Origin: Paenibacillus tuaregi | GTDB taxonomy: Bacteria; Bacillota; Bacilli; Paenibacillales; Paenibacillaceae | Reading direction: 5' to 3' | Length of the DNA stretch: 64,000 bases | Assembly (NCBI RefSeq): GCF_900086655.1 | Contig: NZ_LT575476.1 | Span: 2,391,869-2,455,868, forward strand | Shown: piece by piece, positions 51,501-59,139 of the stretch | Position numbering within the stretch: the first letter of the stretch is position 1 | How the letters are laid out: every line of letters begins with the position of its first letter | The notes under the pieces: generated by a model | Database searches by the model: none | Told to the model about the DNA's origin: nothing | What the model saw: only the letters and a program-made list of their open reading frames with translations | Made by a program: the position numbers and the translations under genes

Positions 51501-52025
51501 CCTGAGGATCACAGCAAAGTGCTGAAGACGTTCAGCTTCCCGCGCCAGCGGGTTGAACCTTACCTATGTCTATCGGATTATTTGAAAACTGTGGACAGCG
51601 GGATTATGGACTACGTTGGATTTATGGTAGTTACGGCAGGACACGGTGTCCGCCAGCTATCTGAGGATTGGAAGCTGAAAGGCGACTATCTCCGTTCCCA
51701 CGTTGTACAGTCCACCGCCCTTGAGGTGGCGGAAGGACTCGCCGAGCGGGTTCACCATATTATGCGAGACAGCTGGGGCTTCCCTGATCCGGCGGATATG
51801 ACGATGAAGCAGCGCCATGGAGCGAGATATCAAGGCATCCGGGTATCGTTCGGATACCCGGCTTGCCCGGATCTTGAACTCCAGGAGCCGCTGTTCGATC
51901 TTCTTAAACCGCAGGATATTGGGGTCGAGCTGACGGAAGGCTTCATGATGGAACCGGAAGCTTCGGTGTCCGCGCTGGTGTTCAGCCATCCGGAAGCCCA
52001 GTATTTCAATGTTGAGAAGGCATAA
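48585..52025 (+). CDS. metH: Cobalamin-dependent methionine synthase
   Basis: The 1146-residue enzyme transfers a methyl group from methyltetrahydrofolate through cobalamin to homocysteine. Domains in order: homocysteine-binding (ILDGAMGTMIQ; zinc cysteines in GLNCATGP and GGCCGTTPEH), pterin-binding (NVLGSRKFKRL, LMIDTTDPAVI), B12 cap, B12-binding (DVHDIGKN at about residues 720-727, GLSGLLVKSAQQM), and the AdoMet reactivation domain (RYQGIRVSFGYPACPD, MMEPEASVSALVF). The TTG at 48585 is chosen because AGGGGGG lies 7 bp before it; an ATG at 48579 is too close. No S-box or cobalamin riboswitch was found upstream. Confidence 0.96.
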   Translation: MSKPTLQSRMKEKILILDGAMGTMIQQEQLKPEDFGGEELDGCNEILVLTRPDVISRIHEKYLEAGADLIETNTFGGASVVLAEYDIQDKAREINLAAAKLAVDAVNKYSTPDHPRYAVGAMGPTTKTLSVTGGVTFDELIESYEEQAIALIEAGVDAMLLETSQDTLNVKAGSIAIRRAFEATGITLPIMISGTIEPMGTTLAGQNIEAFYVSLEHLKPVSVGLNCATGPEFMRDHIRTLSEMASTAISCYPNAGLPDENGNYHESPDSLATKMAAFAEKGWLNIAGGCCGTTPEHIYAMSEKMKLYKPRDIDRDPHPPAISGIEPVYIEQDNRPYMIGERTNVLGSRKFKRLIVEGKYEEASEIARAQVKGGAQVIDVCVQDPDRDETEDMKKFLELVVKKVKVPLMIDTTDPAVIDLSLKYCQGKSIINSINLEDGEEKFELVTPIIHKYGAAVVVGTIDERGQAITREDKLEVAKRSHDLLVNKYGLQAEDIIFDPLVFPVGTGDEQYIGSAKETIEGIRLIKQALPACHTVLGISNVSFGLPEAGREVLNSVFLYECTKAGLDYAIVNTEKVERYASIPEEERKLAEDLIYNTNDETLALFVAAFRNKKVEKKEKISNLSLEERLASYVVEGTKEGLIPDLEEALGKYTALEIINGPLMAGMEEVGRLFNNNELIVAEVLQSAEVMKASVAYLEQFMEKNESSVKGRIMLATVKGDVHDIGKNLVEIILSNNGYQIVNLGIKVPPERIIEAFREQKADAIGLSGLLVKSAQQMVSTAQDLRNAGIDVPIMVGGAALTRKFTKTRIRPEYNGLVVYAKDAMDGLDLANKLMDPGQREKMRLEFEAEKEAGEQEVVKTVLPELTRAVRSNISPDAPVYLPPDLDRHVLRDYPINHIIPYVNMQMLLGHHLGLRGSVEQLLAQQDPKAVELKSTVDQVLHEAVTKGIIQAHAIYRFFPAQSRGNDILIYDPEDHSKVLKTFSFPRQRVEPYLCLSDYLKTVDSGIMDYVGFMVVTAGHGVRQLSEDWKLKGDYLRSHVVQSTALEVAEGLAERVHHIMRDSWGFPDPADMTMKQRHGARYQGIRVSFGYPACPDLELQEPLFDLLKPQDIGVELTEGFMMEPEASVSALVFSHPEAQYFNVEKA

Positions 52026-52052
52026 GCTGATGGTATAAAATAGGCTTCAACA

Positions 52053-52082
52053 CAAAATCCTCCGGGAACGGAGGATTTTTGT
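52053..52082 (+). terminator. metH terminator
   Basis: AAAATCCTCC pairs with GGAGGATTTT around GGGAAC and is followed by T's. Confidence 0.9.
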
Positions 52083-52124
52083 TACATCGGCTAAAAATCT
52101 AGGAAGCGGAAGAAGGTTGATGAC

Positions 52125-53057
52125 ATGGAGCTCTATTTTTTGGGGACGAATGCCGGTGTGCCTTCGCTGCAGCGGAATGTCACCTCTGTAGCTTTGCGTA
52201 TGCTGGAGGAAAGACGTACCCTATGGCTCTTTGATTGCGGGGAAGGCACACAGCATCAAGTGCTGCGTTCGCCCCTGAAGCTGAGCAAGCTGGAGAAGAT
52301 ATTCATTACACATTTGCATGGAGACCATTTATTCGGTCTTCCAGGTCTTCTCTCCAGCCGGTCTTATCAAGGCGGGGATTCCCCGCTTGTTCTGTACGGA
52401 CCGAAGGGGCTTGAACAATATGTGAGAATGTCGCTTGGGATCAGCGAGTCTCATATTAATTATGATTTGATCATTAAGGAGCATGCGGGCGGGCTTATCT
52501 GTGAAGATGAGACGTTTCGTGTGGAGTCAGCTTTGCTGGATCACCGGATTGACAGTTATGGCTATCGCATCACTGAACTCGACAGGCCTGGCAAGTTGGA
52601 CTTTGAAGCGTTGGCGAAGCTGGGTGTGAAGCCTGGACCCTTATATGGAAAACTGAAGAAGGGGGAGAGTATCGAGACTGAGGCAGGAACAGTTCATGCC
52701 GATCAGGTCCTTGGCAAGCCGAAGAAGGGCCGGATCATCACGATCCTCGGGGATACCCGCCCATGCGCGGCTGCGGTGGAATTGGCAAGAGGGGCAGATC
52801 TGCTGGTGCATGAAGCGACCTTTTTGCATGAGCTTGCTGAGACTGCACACAACTACCATCACAGTACGGCTCTCCAGGCTGCGGAGACGGCAGTAGAAGC
52901 AGGCGCCAAAGAACTTATACTGACTCATTTTAGCTCACGTTATAAAGATGAGGATCAGCTTCGTCCGCTCTTAGAAGAAGCCAGCTCCATATTCCCGAAT
53001 ACCCGGCTGGCCAAGGAGCATGAACTTGTGCCGATTTGCAGGGGAGACGGGGAATAA
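52125..53057 (+). CDS. rnz: Ribonuclease Z
   Basis: This 310-residue metallo-beta-lactamase-fold enzyme removes the 3' trailer of tRNA precursors. It has ELYFLGTNAGVPSLQRN, DCGEGTQHQV, the zinc motif THLHGDHLFGLPGLL, DHRIDSYGYR, ILGDTRPC, LVHEATF, and the last His in LTHFSSRYKD. The flexible arm region (GPLYGKLKKGESIE) is present. GGAAGAAGG precedes the ATG. Confidence 0.96.
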   Translation: MELYFLGTNAGVPSLQRNVTSVALRMLEERRTLWLFDCGEGTQHQVLRSPLKLSKLEKIFITHLHGDHLFGLPGLLSSRSYQGGDSPLVLYGPKGLEQYVRMSLGISESHINYDLIIKEHAGGLICEDETFRVESALLDHRIDSYGYRITELDRPGKLDFEALAKLGVKPGPLYGKLKKGESIETEAGTVHADQVLGKPKKGRIITILGDTRPCAAAVELARGADLLVHEATFLHELAETAHNYHHSTALQAAETAVEAGAKELILTHFSSRYKDEDQLRPLLEEASSIFPNTRLAKEHELVPICRGDGE

Positions 53058-53209
53058 TCTAGGAAATTTTAAAATTATTTTCCGGGAAAGCGCAGGAAAT
53101 GACATGCCCTATCAAAGTTTTTCATGGACTTAGCAAGGTTTTTTCAACCTTCGCTAGGGTTCGACGGTGACAGGCATATTTGCACGCTTTTCCCATGGTT
53201 CTTGTGAAT

Positions 53210-53238
53210 TTGCCCGCACATGGGGATTCTTTTACAAT
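53210..53238 (+). promoter_or_regulatory. Probable promoter of the HAD-IIA / repair gene group
   Basis: TTGCCC at 53210-53215 and TACAAT at 53233-53238 with a 17-bp spacer lie 85 bp before the HAD gene start. Confidence 0.5.
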
Positions 53239-53323
53239 AAGAGATGAGAAATGAATTTATGAGGTACAGATTCATGTATTGCTGGACTACAGTCCAAGCA
53301 GTGACAGCTGGGGAGAGAGGGAC

Positions 53324-54112
53324 ATGAAGGCTTGGAAAGGTTTTTTAATAGATCTGGATGGAACGTTATATCACGGCACTCAGCGGATTCCAGGTGCGGA
53401 TGAGCTGATCCGTACGCTTAATGAAAGGGAGATTCCGTTTCTGTTTGTAACTAATAATTCCTCGCGTACACCGGAGGAGGTTGCCGAGCATTTAAATGGA
53501 ATGGGGATTGAGGCATCTGCTGAGCAGGTCTGCACATCCGCGGTAGCGGCGGCACAGTATGTAGCGGAGAAGTCTCCAGGATGCAGGGTTGCTGTGATCG
53601 GCGAGCGAGGGCTTAATGCCGCAGTGGAAGACGCTGGTTTGAAGCTGACCGGGGACAATCCGGATTATGTCGTGCAGGGGATTGACCGGTCTTTTACATA
53701 CGATAAGCTGACTGAGGCCGCCAGGTGGATTATGGCAGGGGCAACGTATATCCTGACCAATCCGGATCTCCTGCTTCCTTCCCAAGATGGGCTGATGCCA
53801 GGGGCGGGCACGCTGTCAGCTTCCATTAAGGCGGCAACCGGTGAGGAGCCAGTGGTCATCGGGAAGCCTTCTGGTATTCTGATGAAGTTCGCTACCGACC
53901 GGATTGGTCTGGACCCGAAGCAAGTTGCCGTTATTGGAGATAATATGCTTACTGACATCACAGCAGGTGTCCATGCCGGCTGCGGTACGGTGCTTATTCT
54001 GACCGGAGTAACGACCACGGATAATGTAAATACATACATGGAGAGATCAGGTGTACAGCCGGATGTGATTTGCACTGACCTTCATGAATTGAAACAGCTT
54101 ATTATGAGCTGA
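53324..54112 (+). CDS. HAD-IIA family phosphatase (NagD/YutF-like)
   Basis: The 262-residue HAD enzyme has motif I GFLIDLDGTLYHG, motif II FVTNNSSRTPEE, a C2 cap with ILTNPDLLLPSQDG and GAGTLSASIKAATGEEP, then VIGKPSGI and motif IV AVIGDNMLTDITAG. It fits the TIGR01457 / NagD-like group that dephosphorylates small phosphomonoesters. ATG 53324 follows GGGGAGAGAGGG; an upstream in-frame start is not needed. It lies 36 bp before the glycosylase gene. Confidence 0.92.
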   Translation: MKAWKGFLIDLDGTLYHGTQRIPGADELIRTLNEREIPFLFVTNNSSRTPEEVAEHLNGMGIEASAEQVCTSAVAAAQYVAEKSPGCRVAVIGERGLNAAVEDAGLKLTGDNPDYVVQGIDRSFTYDKLTEAARWIMAGATYILTNPDLLLPSQDGLMPGAGTLSASIKAATGEEPVVIGKPSGILMKFATDRIGLDPKQVAVIGDNMLTDITAGVHAGCGTVLILTGVTTTDNVNTYMERSGVQPDVICTDLHELKQLIMS

Positions 54113-54148
54113 AGAAGGAAACATGAATGACGAAGGGAAAGATGATCT

Positions 54149-54964
54149 ATGCCGGAACTTCCGGAGATGGAGAATTACCGAATTCAATTATCCCAGCTTA
54201 TACTTGACCGTCCTATTACGAAAGTGACCGTGGGCAGGGAGAAATCAATCAACAAGGACTCCGCTGATTTCATTCGCGAAGTGACGGGGACCCGGATTAT
54301 ATTTATAGAGCGGCGGGGCAAGCACTTGCTGTTCCACCTGGACAGCGGCCGGAGGCTGCTGCTTCATTTGATGCTGGGCGGACTTCTTTATTTAGGTACG
54401 GATGAGGATAAACCTGAGCGGAGCACACAGGTGGAGATCAGTTTTGGAAATCAAACGTTATATTTCATGGGTCTTCGGCTCGGTTATCTACACCTATACA
54501 GTGCTAAGGAAAGTGATGAATTTCTGTCCGATCTAGGACCAGAGATCATCGACCGCAGGATGACGGAGGAGAAGTTCATTCAGCTGTTCGCGAAGCGGCG
54601 CGGGGCGCTCAAGAGCACGCTGGTTAACCAGCACGTGATTGCAGGAATCGGTAATTGTTATGCGGATGAGATTGCTTTTGAAGCGGAGCTCAGACCTTCC
54701 AGCAAAATTCAAAACTTGAGCCGGGATGATCTTGCCAAGCTGTATCATTCCACCCTTGCTGTCTTCAGGCATGCCACTGAGCATGGGGGTTATATTGAAC
54801 TTCCACTGACGAAGGAAGATAAGCTCACTGGAGGCTTCAACGATCTCTGCCGGGTCTATGACCGGGCGGGCGAGGGATGTATCCGATGTGACGGGGTTAT
54901 TGAAAAAAGTGAAATCGGCGGCAGAAAGGTGTTTTTCTGCCCGAAATGCCAGCATGACAAGTAA
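54149..54964 (+). CDS. Fpg/Nei-family DNA glycosylase
   Basis: The 271-residue enzyme belongs to the Fpg/Nei base-excision family that removes oxidised bases and nicks the strand. After removal of Met the N-terminal Pro-Glu (PELPEMENYR) provides the catalytic amine. Other landmarks are RRGKHLLF (Lys), IGNCYADEIAFEA in the helix-two-turn-helix, and a C-terminal zinc finger with C-x2-C repeated (CIRCDG and CPKCQH). The PELPEME start and DLCRVYDRAGEGC differ from standard MutM, so this may be a paralogue with another substrate range. It overlaps the nfo gene by 11 bp, coupling glycosylase and AP endonuclease. Confidence 0.9.
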   Translation: MPELPEMENYRIQLSQLILDRPITKVTVGREKSINKDSADFIREVTGTRIIFIERRGKHLLFHLDSGRRLLLHLMLGGLLYLGTDEDKPERSTQVEISFGNQTLYFMGLRLGYLHLYSAKESDEFLSDLGPEIIDRRMTEEKFIQLFAKRRGALKSTLVNQHVIAGIGNCYADEIAFEAELRPSSKIQNLSRDDLAKLYHSTLAVFRHATEHGGYIELPLTKEDKLTGGFNDLCRVYDRAGEGCIRCDGVIEKSEIGGRKVFFCPKCQHDK

Positions 54965-55808
54965 GGTTAAGGTAGGCGGGCATTTAAGCATACGCGGGGG
55001 ATATGCAGGGGCTGCCAAAACGGCTTCCATAATGGGAGCCGGCGCGTTTCAGTATTTTCCCAAAAATCCACGGAGTCTGGGAGTGAAGGCGTTTGATCCT
55101 AGAGATGCGGAGAAATGCAGGGTATGGTGTAAAGAGAACGATATCCTGTCTGTTGCCCATACGCCCTACCCCAGCAACCTTGCTGTGGATTCCCAGAAAG
55201 ATCCCGAGGGCTACCGCCGGATCGTAGAGTCTTTGCGAAATGACCTGAACATTGCTGAAGCCTGCGGCTCTATAGGTATTGTTGTTCATTTTGGCACATC
55301 TAAGGCTGGAAACCCCTTACAGGGATACAAAAATGTTATACAATGTATTAACGAGGTTCTTCGTGACTGGAGCGGCGCTGCCAAGCTGCTGATAGAGAAT
55401 CAGGCGGGGGACCACGGAGACATGGGAATGACCATGGAGGAAATGACCCAAATCCGCAAATTATGTGAGTCGCCTGAACATATCGGGTTCTGCCTGGATA
55501 CCTGTCATGCTTTTGCTGCAGGTGTGTGGCAGGGGGCTGAGGATAATTCTTTTGTGGAGAAAGGCCATAAGCTCGGCTTTTGGGAAGAGGTGCGGGTCAT
55601 TCACTTAAATGATTCCAAGTATCCACTTGGATCGCGGAAGGACCGCCATGCCAGGGTCGGTCATGGATATATTGGAGAGGCAGGGTTCCGCAAGCTTTTG
55701 ACTGCCTTGGACATTAGAGATAAAGCCTTCATCCTTGAGAGCGAAACCGGGGAAGATGGTACATATAAACGGGATATGGAGCAGGTTAGTCTTTGGGCTG
55801 AAGCTTAA
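54954..55808 (+). CDS. nfo: Endonuclease IV
   Basis: The 284-residue TIM-barrel enzyme cuts DNA at abasic sites left by glycosylases. The three-zinc site is visible as VGGHLSIRGG, HTPYPSNLA, VVHFGTSKAG, LLIENQAGD, GFCLDTCHAFAAG, VIHLNDSKYPLG with DRHARVGHGYIG, and FILESETG. The start ATG 54954 lies inside the end of the glycosylase gene, and the two proteins perform successive steps of base excision repair. Confidence 0.95.
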   Translation: MTSKVKVGGHLSIRGGYAGAAKTASIMGAGAFQYFPKNPRSLGVKAFDPRDAEKCRVWCKENDILSVAHTPYPSNLAVDSQKDPEGYRRIVESLRNDLNIAEACGSIGIVVHFGTSKAGNPLQGYKNVIQCINEVLRDWSGAAKLLIENQAGDHGDMGMTMEEMTQIRKLCESPEHIGFCLDTCHAFAAGVWQGAEDNSFVEKGHKLGFWEEVRVIHLNDSKYPLGSRKDRHARVGHGYIGEAGFRKLLTALDIRDKAFILESETGEDGTYKRDMEQVSLWAEA

Positions 55809-55842
55809 GCTGATTACACAGTTGGGGAAGGGAAGAACACTT

Positions 55843-56193
55843 GTGATCCACTTATATATGGATGATATGCGGCGTTGTCCAGCAGGATTCACCCTGGTGC
55901 GAAGCGGCCAGGAATGTCTTGAGGTTCTTCGGACCACTGAGGTTGATATTCTGTCACTTGATTATGATATGGGTCCGGAAGGGATGTCTGGAGGCGAGGT
56001 TGCGGCGGTCATGGCTCGTGAAGGTCTGTTTGCGAGGGAAATTTTCCTCCATACCTCTAGTCTGCACGGCAAAATGAGCATGTATGAGACTTTGTACAGC
56101 AGCAAGCCCGACCATGTGATTATTCATAACGGCCCGGTGCCGTTTGAACGTCTGGATGAAATTGCCCACCAGGTGACCCGTAAGTTGAAATAG
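55843..56193 (+). CDS. cREC (cyclic-phosphate processing receiver-like) protein
   Basis: The 116-residue protein resembles the cREC domain, a receiver-fold group predicted to process cyclic phosphates. It has IHLYMDDMRRCPAGFTLVRSGQE near the start (acidic pair and Arg), ILSLDYDMGPEGMSGGEVA (Asp-x-Asp with following Gly-rich loop), IFLHTSS, and VIIHNGPVPFERLDEI. There is no output domain. The GTG at 55843 follows GGGGAAGGGA. It lies between endonuclease IV and an RlmM-like RNA methyltransferase, so an RNA or nucleotide repair role is possible (inference). Confidence 0.75.
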   Translation: MIHLYMDDMRRCPAGFTLVRSGQECLEVLRTTEVDILSLDYDMGPEGMSGGEVAAVMAREGLFAREIFLHTSSLHGKMSMYETLYSSKPDHVIIHNGPVPFERLDEIAHQVTRKLK

Positions 56194-56239
56194 ACCAAGG
56201 AAGCGGCAACAAACGCAAAATACTGGAGGTTTTAGGCTT

Positions 56240-57304
56240 TTGATCAGTCATGAGGAAATAGAGAGTCGGGTATCGGGACATTCATCCCGGTTCATTTGTA
56301 CGGCAAATCATGGATTTGCTCCGTATGCACAGGAAGAGTTAAGAAGGAAGTTCGGCTCGGTAAAAAGCACCGTACTGGTGCCAGGGGAGATCTTCCTCGG
56401 TACTTTGGATGTTTCGGTGGGTGAAGCAACGGAAAGGCTGCGCATGGAGCAGCCTATCTTCTTGCGTCATATTTTTCCGGTTCAATACCAGATCGGAATC
56501 GTAAACGGGGACAAAGAGAACGCTATGGAGCAGCTGGTAGCCTGCTTAAAGCATCTCCACGAACTGCATGATGCACATGTTACCGTTCAAGCGCGCAAGG
56601 CGTCCCATCAGTGCTGGGATGGAACCTCTAATGATTTGAAAGAGGCAGTGCAGATGGGAATCTCGGACGTGGTGAAGGAGTTTGTGGTTAAAGATGCTGA
56701 GCGGATTGTTTCCGTTCTGGTCACGGAGAATGCCATGTTCACTGGAATTTCCGCCCCACGGGATAATCTGTCGGATTGGAATGGAGGGGCTGTCCGGTTT
56801 CAGAAGGAGGAGGGTCAGATTTCCAGAGCCAAGTTCAAGCTGCTTGAAGCGGAAAAGGTATTTGGGATTGACTTTGCTTCATTCCGGGATGCTCTAGACA
56901 TCGGGGCAGCACCTGGGGGCTGGACTTCGTTTCTGCTGGAACGGGGGCTAAGAGTAACTGCCGTGGACCCTGCGAAAATGCACCCTTCGTTAATGGCTTC
57001 AGAACGGTTAACCTATTTGCAGAAAAATGCGGACAGCGTGAAGTTCCGCGACAATCAATTTGATTTATTGGTCTGCGATATGAGCTGGAGTCCGAAACTG
57101 ACGGCCAAGCTGGTAACCGGGCTGCTGTACAGCCTTTCACCGGGGGGGACGGCGGTAGTGACGGTTAAGCTGCTGAGCAAAAAGCCGCTAGCCCTGATCA
57201 AGGAAGTGATGGACACGTTTGAGAACGCCCATATGCAGATTCAGCGGGCCAAGCAGCTGTTCCATAACCGGGATGAAATTACGTTATATATGATTAAATA
57301 TTAA
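56240..57304 (+). CDS. RlmM-like THUMP/FtsJ 2'-O-ribose RNA methyltransferase
   Basis: The 354-residue protein has a THUMP-like N-terminal part (RFICTANHGFAPYAQEELRRKFG, about residues 15-170) and a Rossmann methyltransferase of FtsJ type. SAM is bound by ALDIGAAPGGWTSFLLERG and VTAVDPAKM; the catalytic Lys-Asp-Lys set is Lys in SRAKFKLLEA, Asp in LLVCDMSW, and Lys in VVTVKLL. Gram-negative RlmM methylates C2498 of 23S rRNA; the target of this Firmicutes branch is not known. The TTG start at 56240 follows ACTGGAGG. The element copy C follows. Confidence 0.85.
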   Translation: MISHEEIESRVSGHSSRFICTANHGFAPYAQEELRRKFGSVKSTVLVPGEIFLGTLDVSVGEATERLRMEQPIFLRHIFPVQYQIGIVNGDKENAMEQLVACLKHLHELHDAHVTVQARKASHQCWDGTSNDLKEAVQMGISDVVKEFVVKDAERIVSVLVTENAMFTGISAPRDNLSDWNGGAVRFQKEEGQISRAKFKLLEAEKVFGIDFASFRDALDIGAAPGGWTSFLLERGLRVTAVDPAKMHPSLMASERLTYLQKNADSVKFRDNQFDLLVCDMSWSPKLTAKLVTGLLYSLSPGGTAVVTVKLLSKKPLALIKEVMDTFENAHMQIQRAKQLFHNRDEITLYMIKY

Positions 57305-57319
57305 TGCCGTTAATTAATG

Positions 57320-57447
57320 TAAAAAATGAACTTTAGAAAATGCCCCATTGGATAGTTATTTCAAAGATTTCGAGACAACAGGGGTTGCAAGAACACTCGG
57401 CATCACAGCGCCACATAAGGGTAAACTTCGTAAGTTCATTTTATATA
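57320..57447 (+). repeat. Dispersed MITE-like element copy C (internally shortened)
   Basis: The copy runs from AAAAAATGAACTTTAGAAA to AAGTTCATTTTATATA, about 128 bp. The right half matches copy B (TTTCAAAGATTTCGAGACAA, then CTCGGCATCACAGC), but about 65 bases of the left half are missing. The ends are preserved. Confidence 0.8.
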
Positions 57448-57481
57448 GGCGGAAAAATTTTGCTTTACTTTTAGATGCCGA

Positions 57482-57510
57482 TTGAACTATACTAATTCCA
57501 ATATTATACA
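57482..57510 (+). promoter_or_regulatory. Probable promoter of the Tad-like operon
   Basis: TTGAAC at 57482-57487 and TATACA at 57505-57510, 17-bp spacer. A second possible pair (TTTACT 57464, TATACT 57488) overlaps it. Confidence 0.55.
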
Positions 57511-57521
57511 AAAGGCCGCTT

Positions 57522-57593
57522 AGGGAAAGTATTCCAAGCATCCTTGGTCAGGTAACATAACTGATCAGGGAGCATGGATGCTTTCCCTTTTTT
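57522..57593 (+). terminator. Long terminator-like hairpin in the Tad operon leader
   Basis: AGGGAAAG (57522-57529) pairs with CTTTCCCT (57581-57588). Inside, CATCC (57539-57543) pairs with GGATG (57576-57580) and TGGTCAG with CTGATCA, followed by a T-run to 57593. It lies after the predicted promoter and only 26 bp before the first start codon, so it may attenuate the operon. It could also simply end the upstream methyltransferase gene. Confidence 0.7.
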
Positions 57594-57618
57594 GTTGTCC
57601 TTGAAAGGGGGAGAGTTG

Positions 57619-59139
57619 TTGCAGTTTCCTTCAAAGCTTATGCCAGGCGCAGTCCTTGGGGGCAGATATCGTATTGAGAAGCGGGTTGGCAGCGGAGGAA
57701 TGAGCCATGTCTATTGTGCAACCGATCTTAGGTTACAAGGGAAGAAATGGGCAATCAAAGAGACCATAACGGTTCCGGAACAGTATGCCAATCTTGAGGA
57801 AGAAGCGGAGCTTCTTATCAGGCTGAACCATTCTAGGCTTCCGCATATCGTGGATTTTTTTCCTCCTGATCCGGAGGGTTACACTTATTTGATTATGGAC
57901 TTTATTGAGGGTCTTACCCTGGAGCAGCATATGATTCAACGTTCGGAGGGAATGACGGATGCGGAGATACTGCGAATCGCGGAGCAGATATGTGAAGGTC
58001 TTGCCTATTTGCATCAGCATGATCCTCCGGTGGTATACAGGGACCTTAAACCTTCTAATCTGATGGTCGACCGGTTAGGCGGTATCCGGTTCATAGACTT
58101 CGGAATTGCCCGACAATTCAAGGAGGATCAGCCTGAAGATACGGTTAAGCTCGGGACGGTGGGGTTTGCTGCGCCTGAACAATATGGAGGAAGGCAGACC
58201 GATGCGAGAACAGATTTGTATTCACTGGGAGCACTGCTTCTATATTTGATAACCGGCGGGCAGGAGAGCGAATGGAGGCAGGAAACAGATCAGAGGCTGA
58301 AGAGCTCATCAGGACCTGCCCGCTCTCCGGAGCTGCTTGCGATGATCAGGAAGCTCCTTCAATACGAGCCGGAGCAGCGGTATTCCTCGGTACAGGAACT
58401 GCAGGAAGCGATGCAGACTCTTGCCTTGAAGTACTCCGATTCCAAACGCTCCGGGTCTGGAGCTTCCGAGCTTTCCAGAACCAGAGTGATCGCCATTATG
58501 GGCGTATCGGGTGGGGTTGGGTCCACTCATACCGCGATCATGCTGGGCTACTCTCTGCAAAGGCATTTCAAAGAGGTGTGTTTGCTTGAGCTTTCGGATA
58601 AATCAAACGCATTTTCCAGACTCCAATCTTTGACTGGCAGAAAGGATGAAATAAGCGGACAGTCCGCCGAGCGTCACTTCACTTTACAGGGAGTCAGGTA
58701 CTGCCGGAGGCCCAGCCGGATGGAGATGCTGGAGCTTATCTCGGGTGAGGACGGGCTGGTCGTGCTTGATTTAGGTAATGACCGCAGTAAGGAGGCGTTC
58801 GAGGAGTTTATGAGGGCGGATATTTCGCTTGTTATCGGCTCAGGTGCTGAATGGAGGTTTCAGGATCTGGTTGCTTTTTGCCGGATGTCCTCCGCTTATC
58901 CGCACAGCAAATGGATCTATGTGGTACCCGCCGTGTCTTTGGAGGTGATCCATCATCTAAGGAGGAAGTTAGGCACTTCGAGACTGCTGCCGATTCCATT
59001 TGAAGATGATCCTTTTCAGCCCAGTCCGGAGACCGTACAAGTACTTGAAAATTTATGCCGTCCGATACTCCAGGCCCAAAAGCCCGGGAAGCGGTTTAAA
59101 TTTAAATTTCACCGAAAAATGTGGGGAGGAAGAAGTTGA
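57619..59139 (+). CDS. Hanks-type Ser/Thr kinase fused to CpaE-like MinD-fold domain
   Basis: The 506-residue protein joins two parts. Residues about 12-275 are a eukaryotic-type kinase: glycine loop RVGSGGMSHVY, WAIKE lysine, YRDLKPSN catalytic loop near residue 140 (HRD as YRD), FIDFGIAR, and FAAPEQYGG. Residues about 288-500 are a CpaE/MinD-like domain, but its Walker A reads GVSGGVGST (295-303), with Ser where the P-loop Lys should be, and VVLDLGND as Walker B. So the kinase looks active and the ATPase not. Tad systems use CpaE for localisation, which suggests regulated placement of the machine (inference). The TTG at 57619 follows AAAGGGGGA. It overlaps the next gene by one base. Confidence 0.85.
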   Translation: MQFPSKLMPGAVLGGRYRIEKRVGSGGMSHVYCATDLRLQGKKWAIKETITVPEQYANLEEEAELLIRLNHSRLPHIVDFFPPDPEGYTYLIMDFIEGLTLEQHMIQRSEGMTDAEILRIAEQICEGLAYLHQHDPPVVYRDLKPSNLMVDRLGGIRFIDFGIARQFKEDQPEDTVKLGTVGFAAPEQYGGRQTDARTDLYSLGALLLYLITGGQESEWRQETDQRLKSSSGPARSPELLAMIRKLLQYEPEQRYSSVQELQEAMQTLALKYSDSKRSGSGASELSRTRVIAIMGVSGGVGSTHTAIMLGYSLQRHFKEVCLLELSDKSNAFSRLQSLTGRKDEISGQSAERHFTLQGVRYCRRPSRMEMLELISGEDGLVVLDLGNDRSKEAFEEFMRADISLVIGSGAEWRFQDLVAFCRMSSAYPHSKWIYVVPAVSLEVIHHLRRKLGTSRLLPIPFEDDPFQPSPETVQVLENLCRPILQAQKPGKRFKFKFHRKMWGGRS

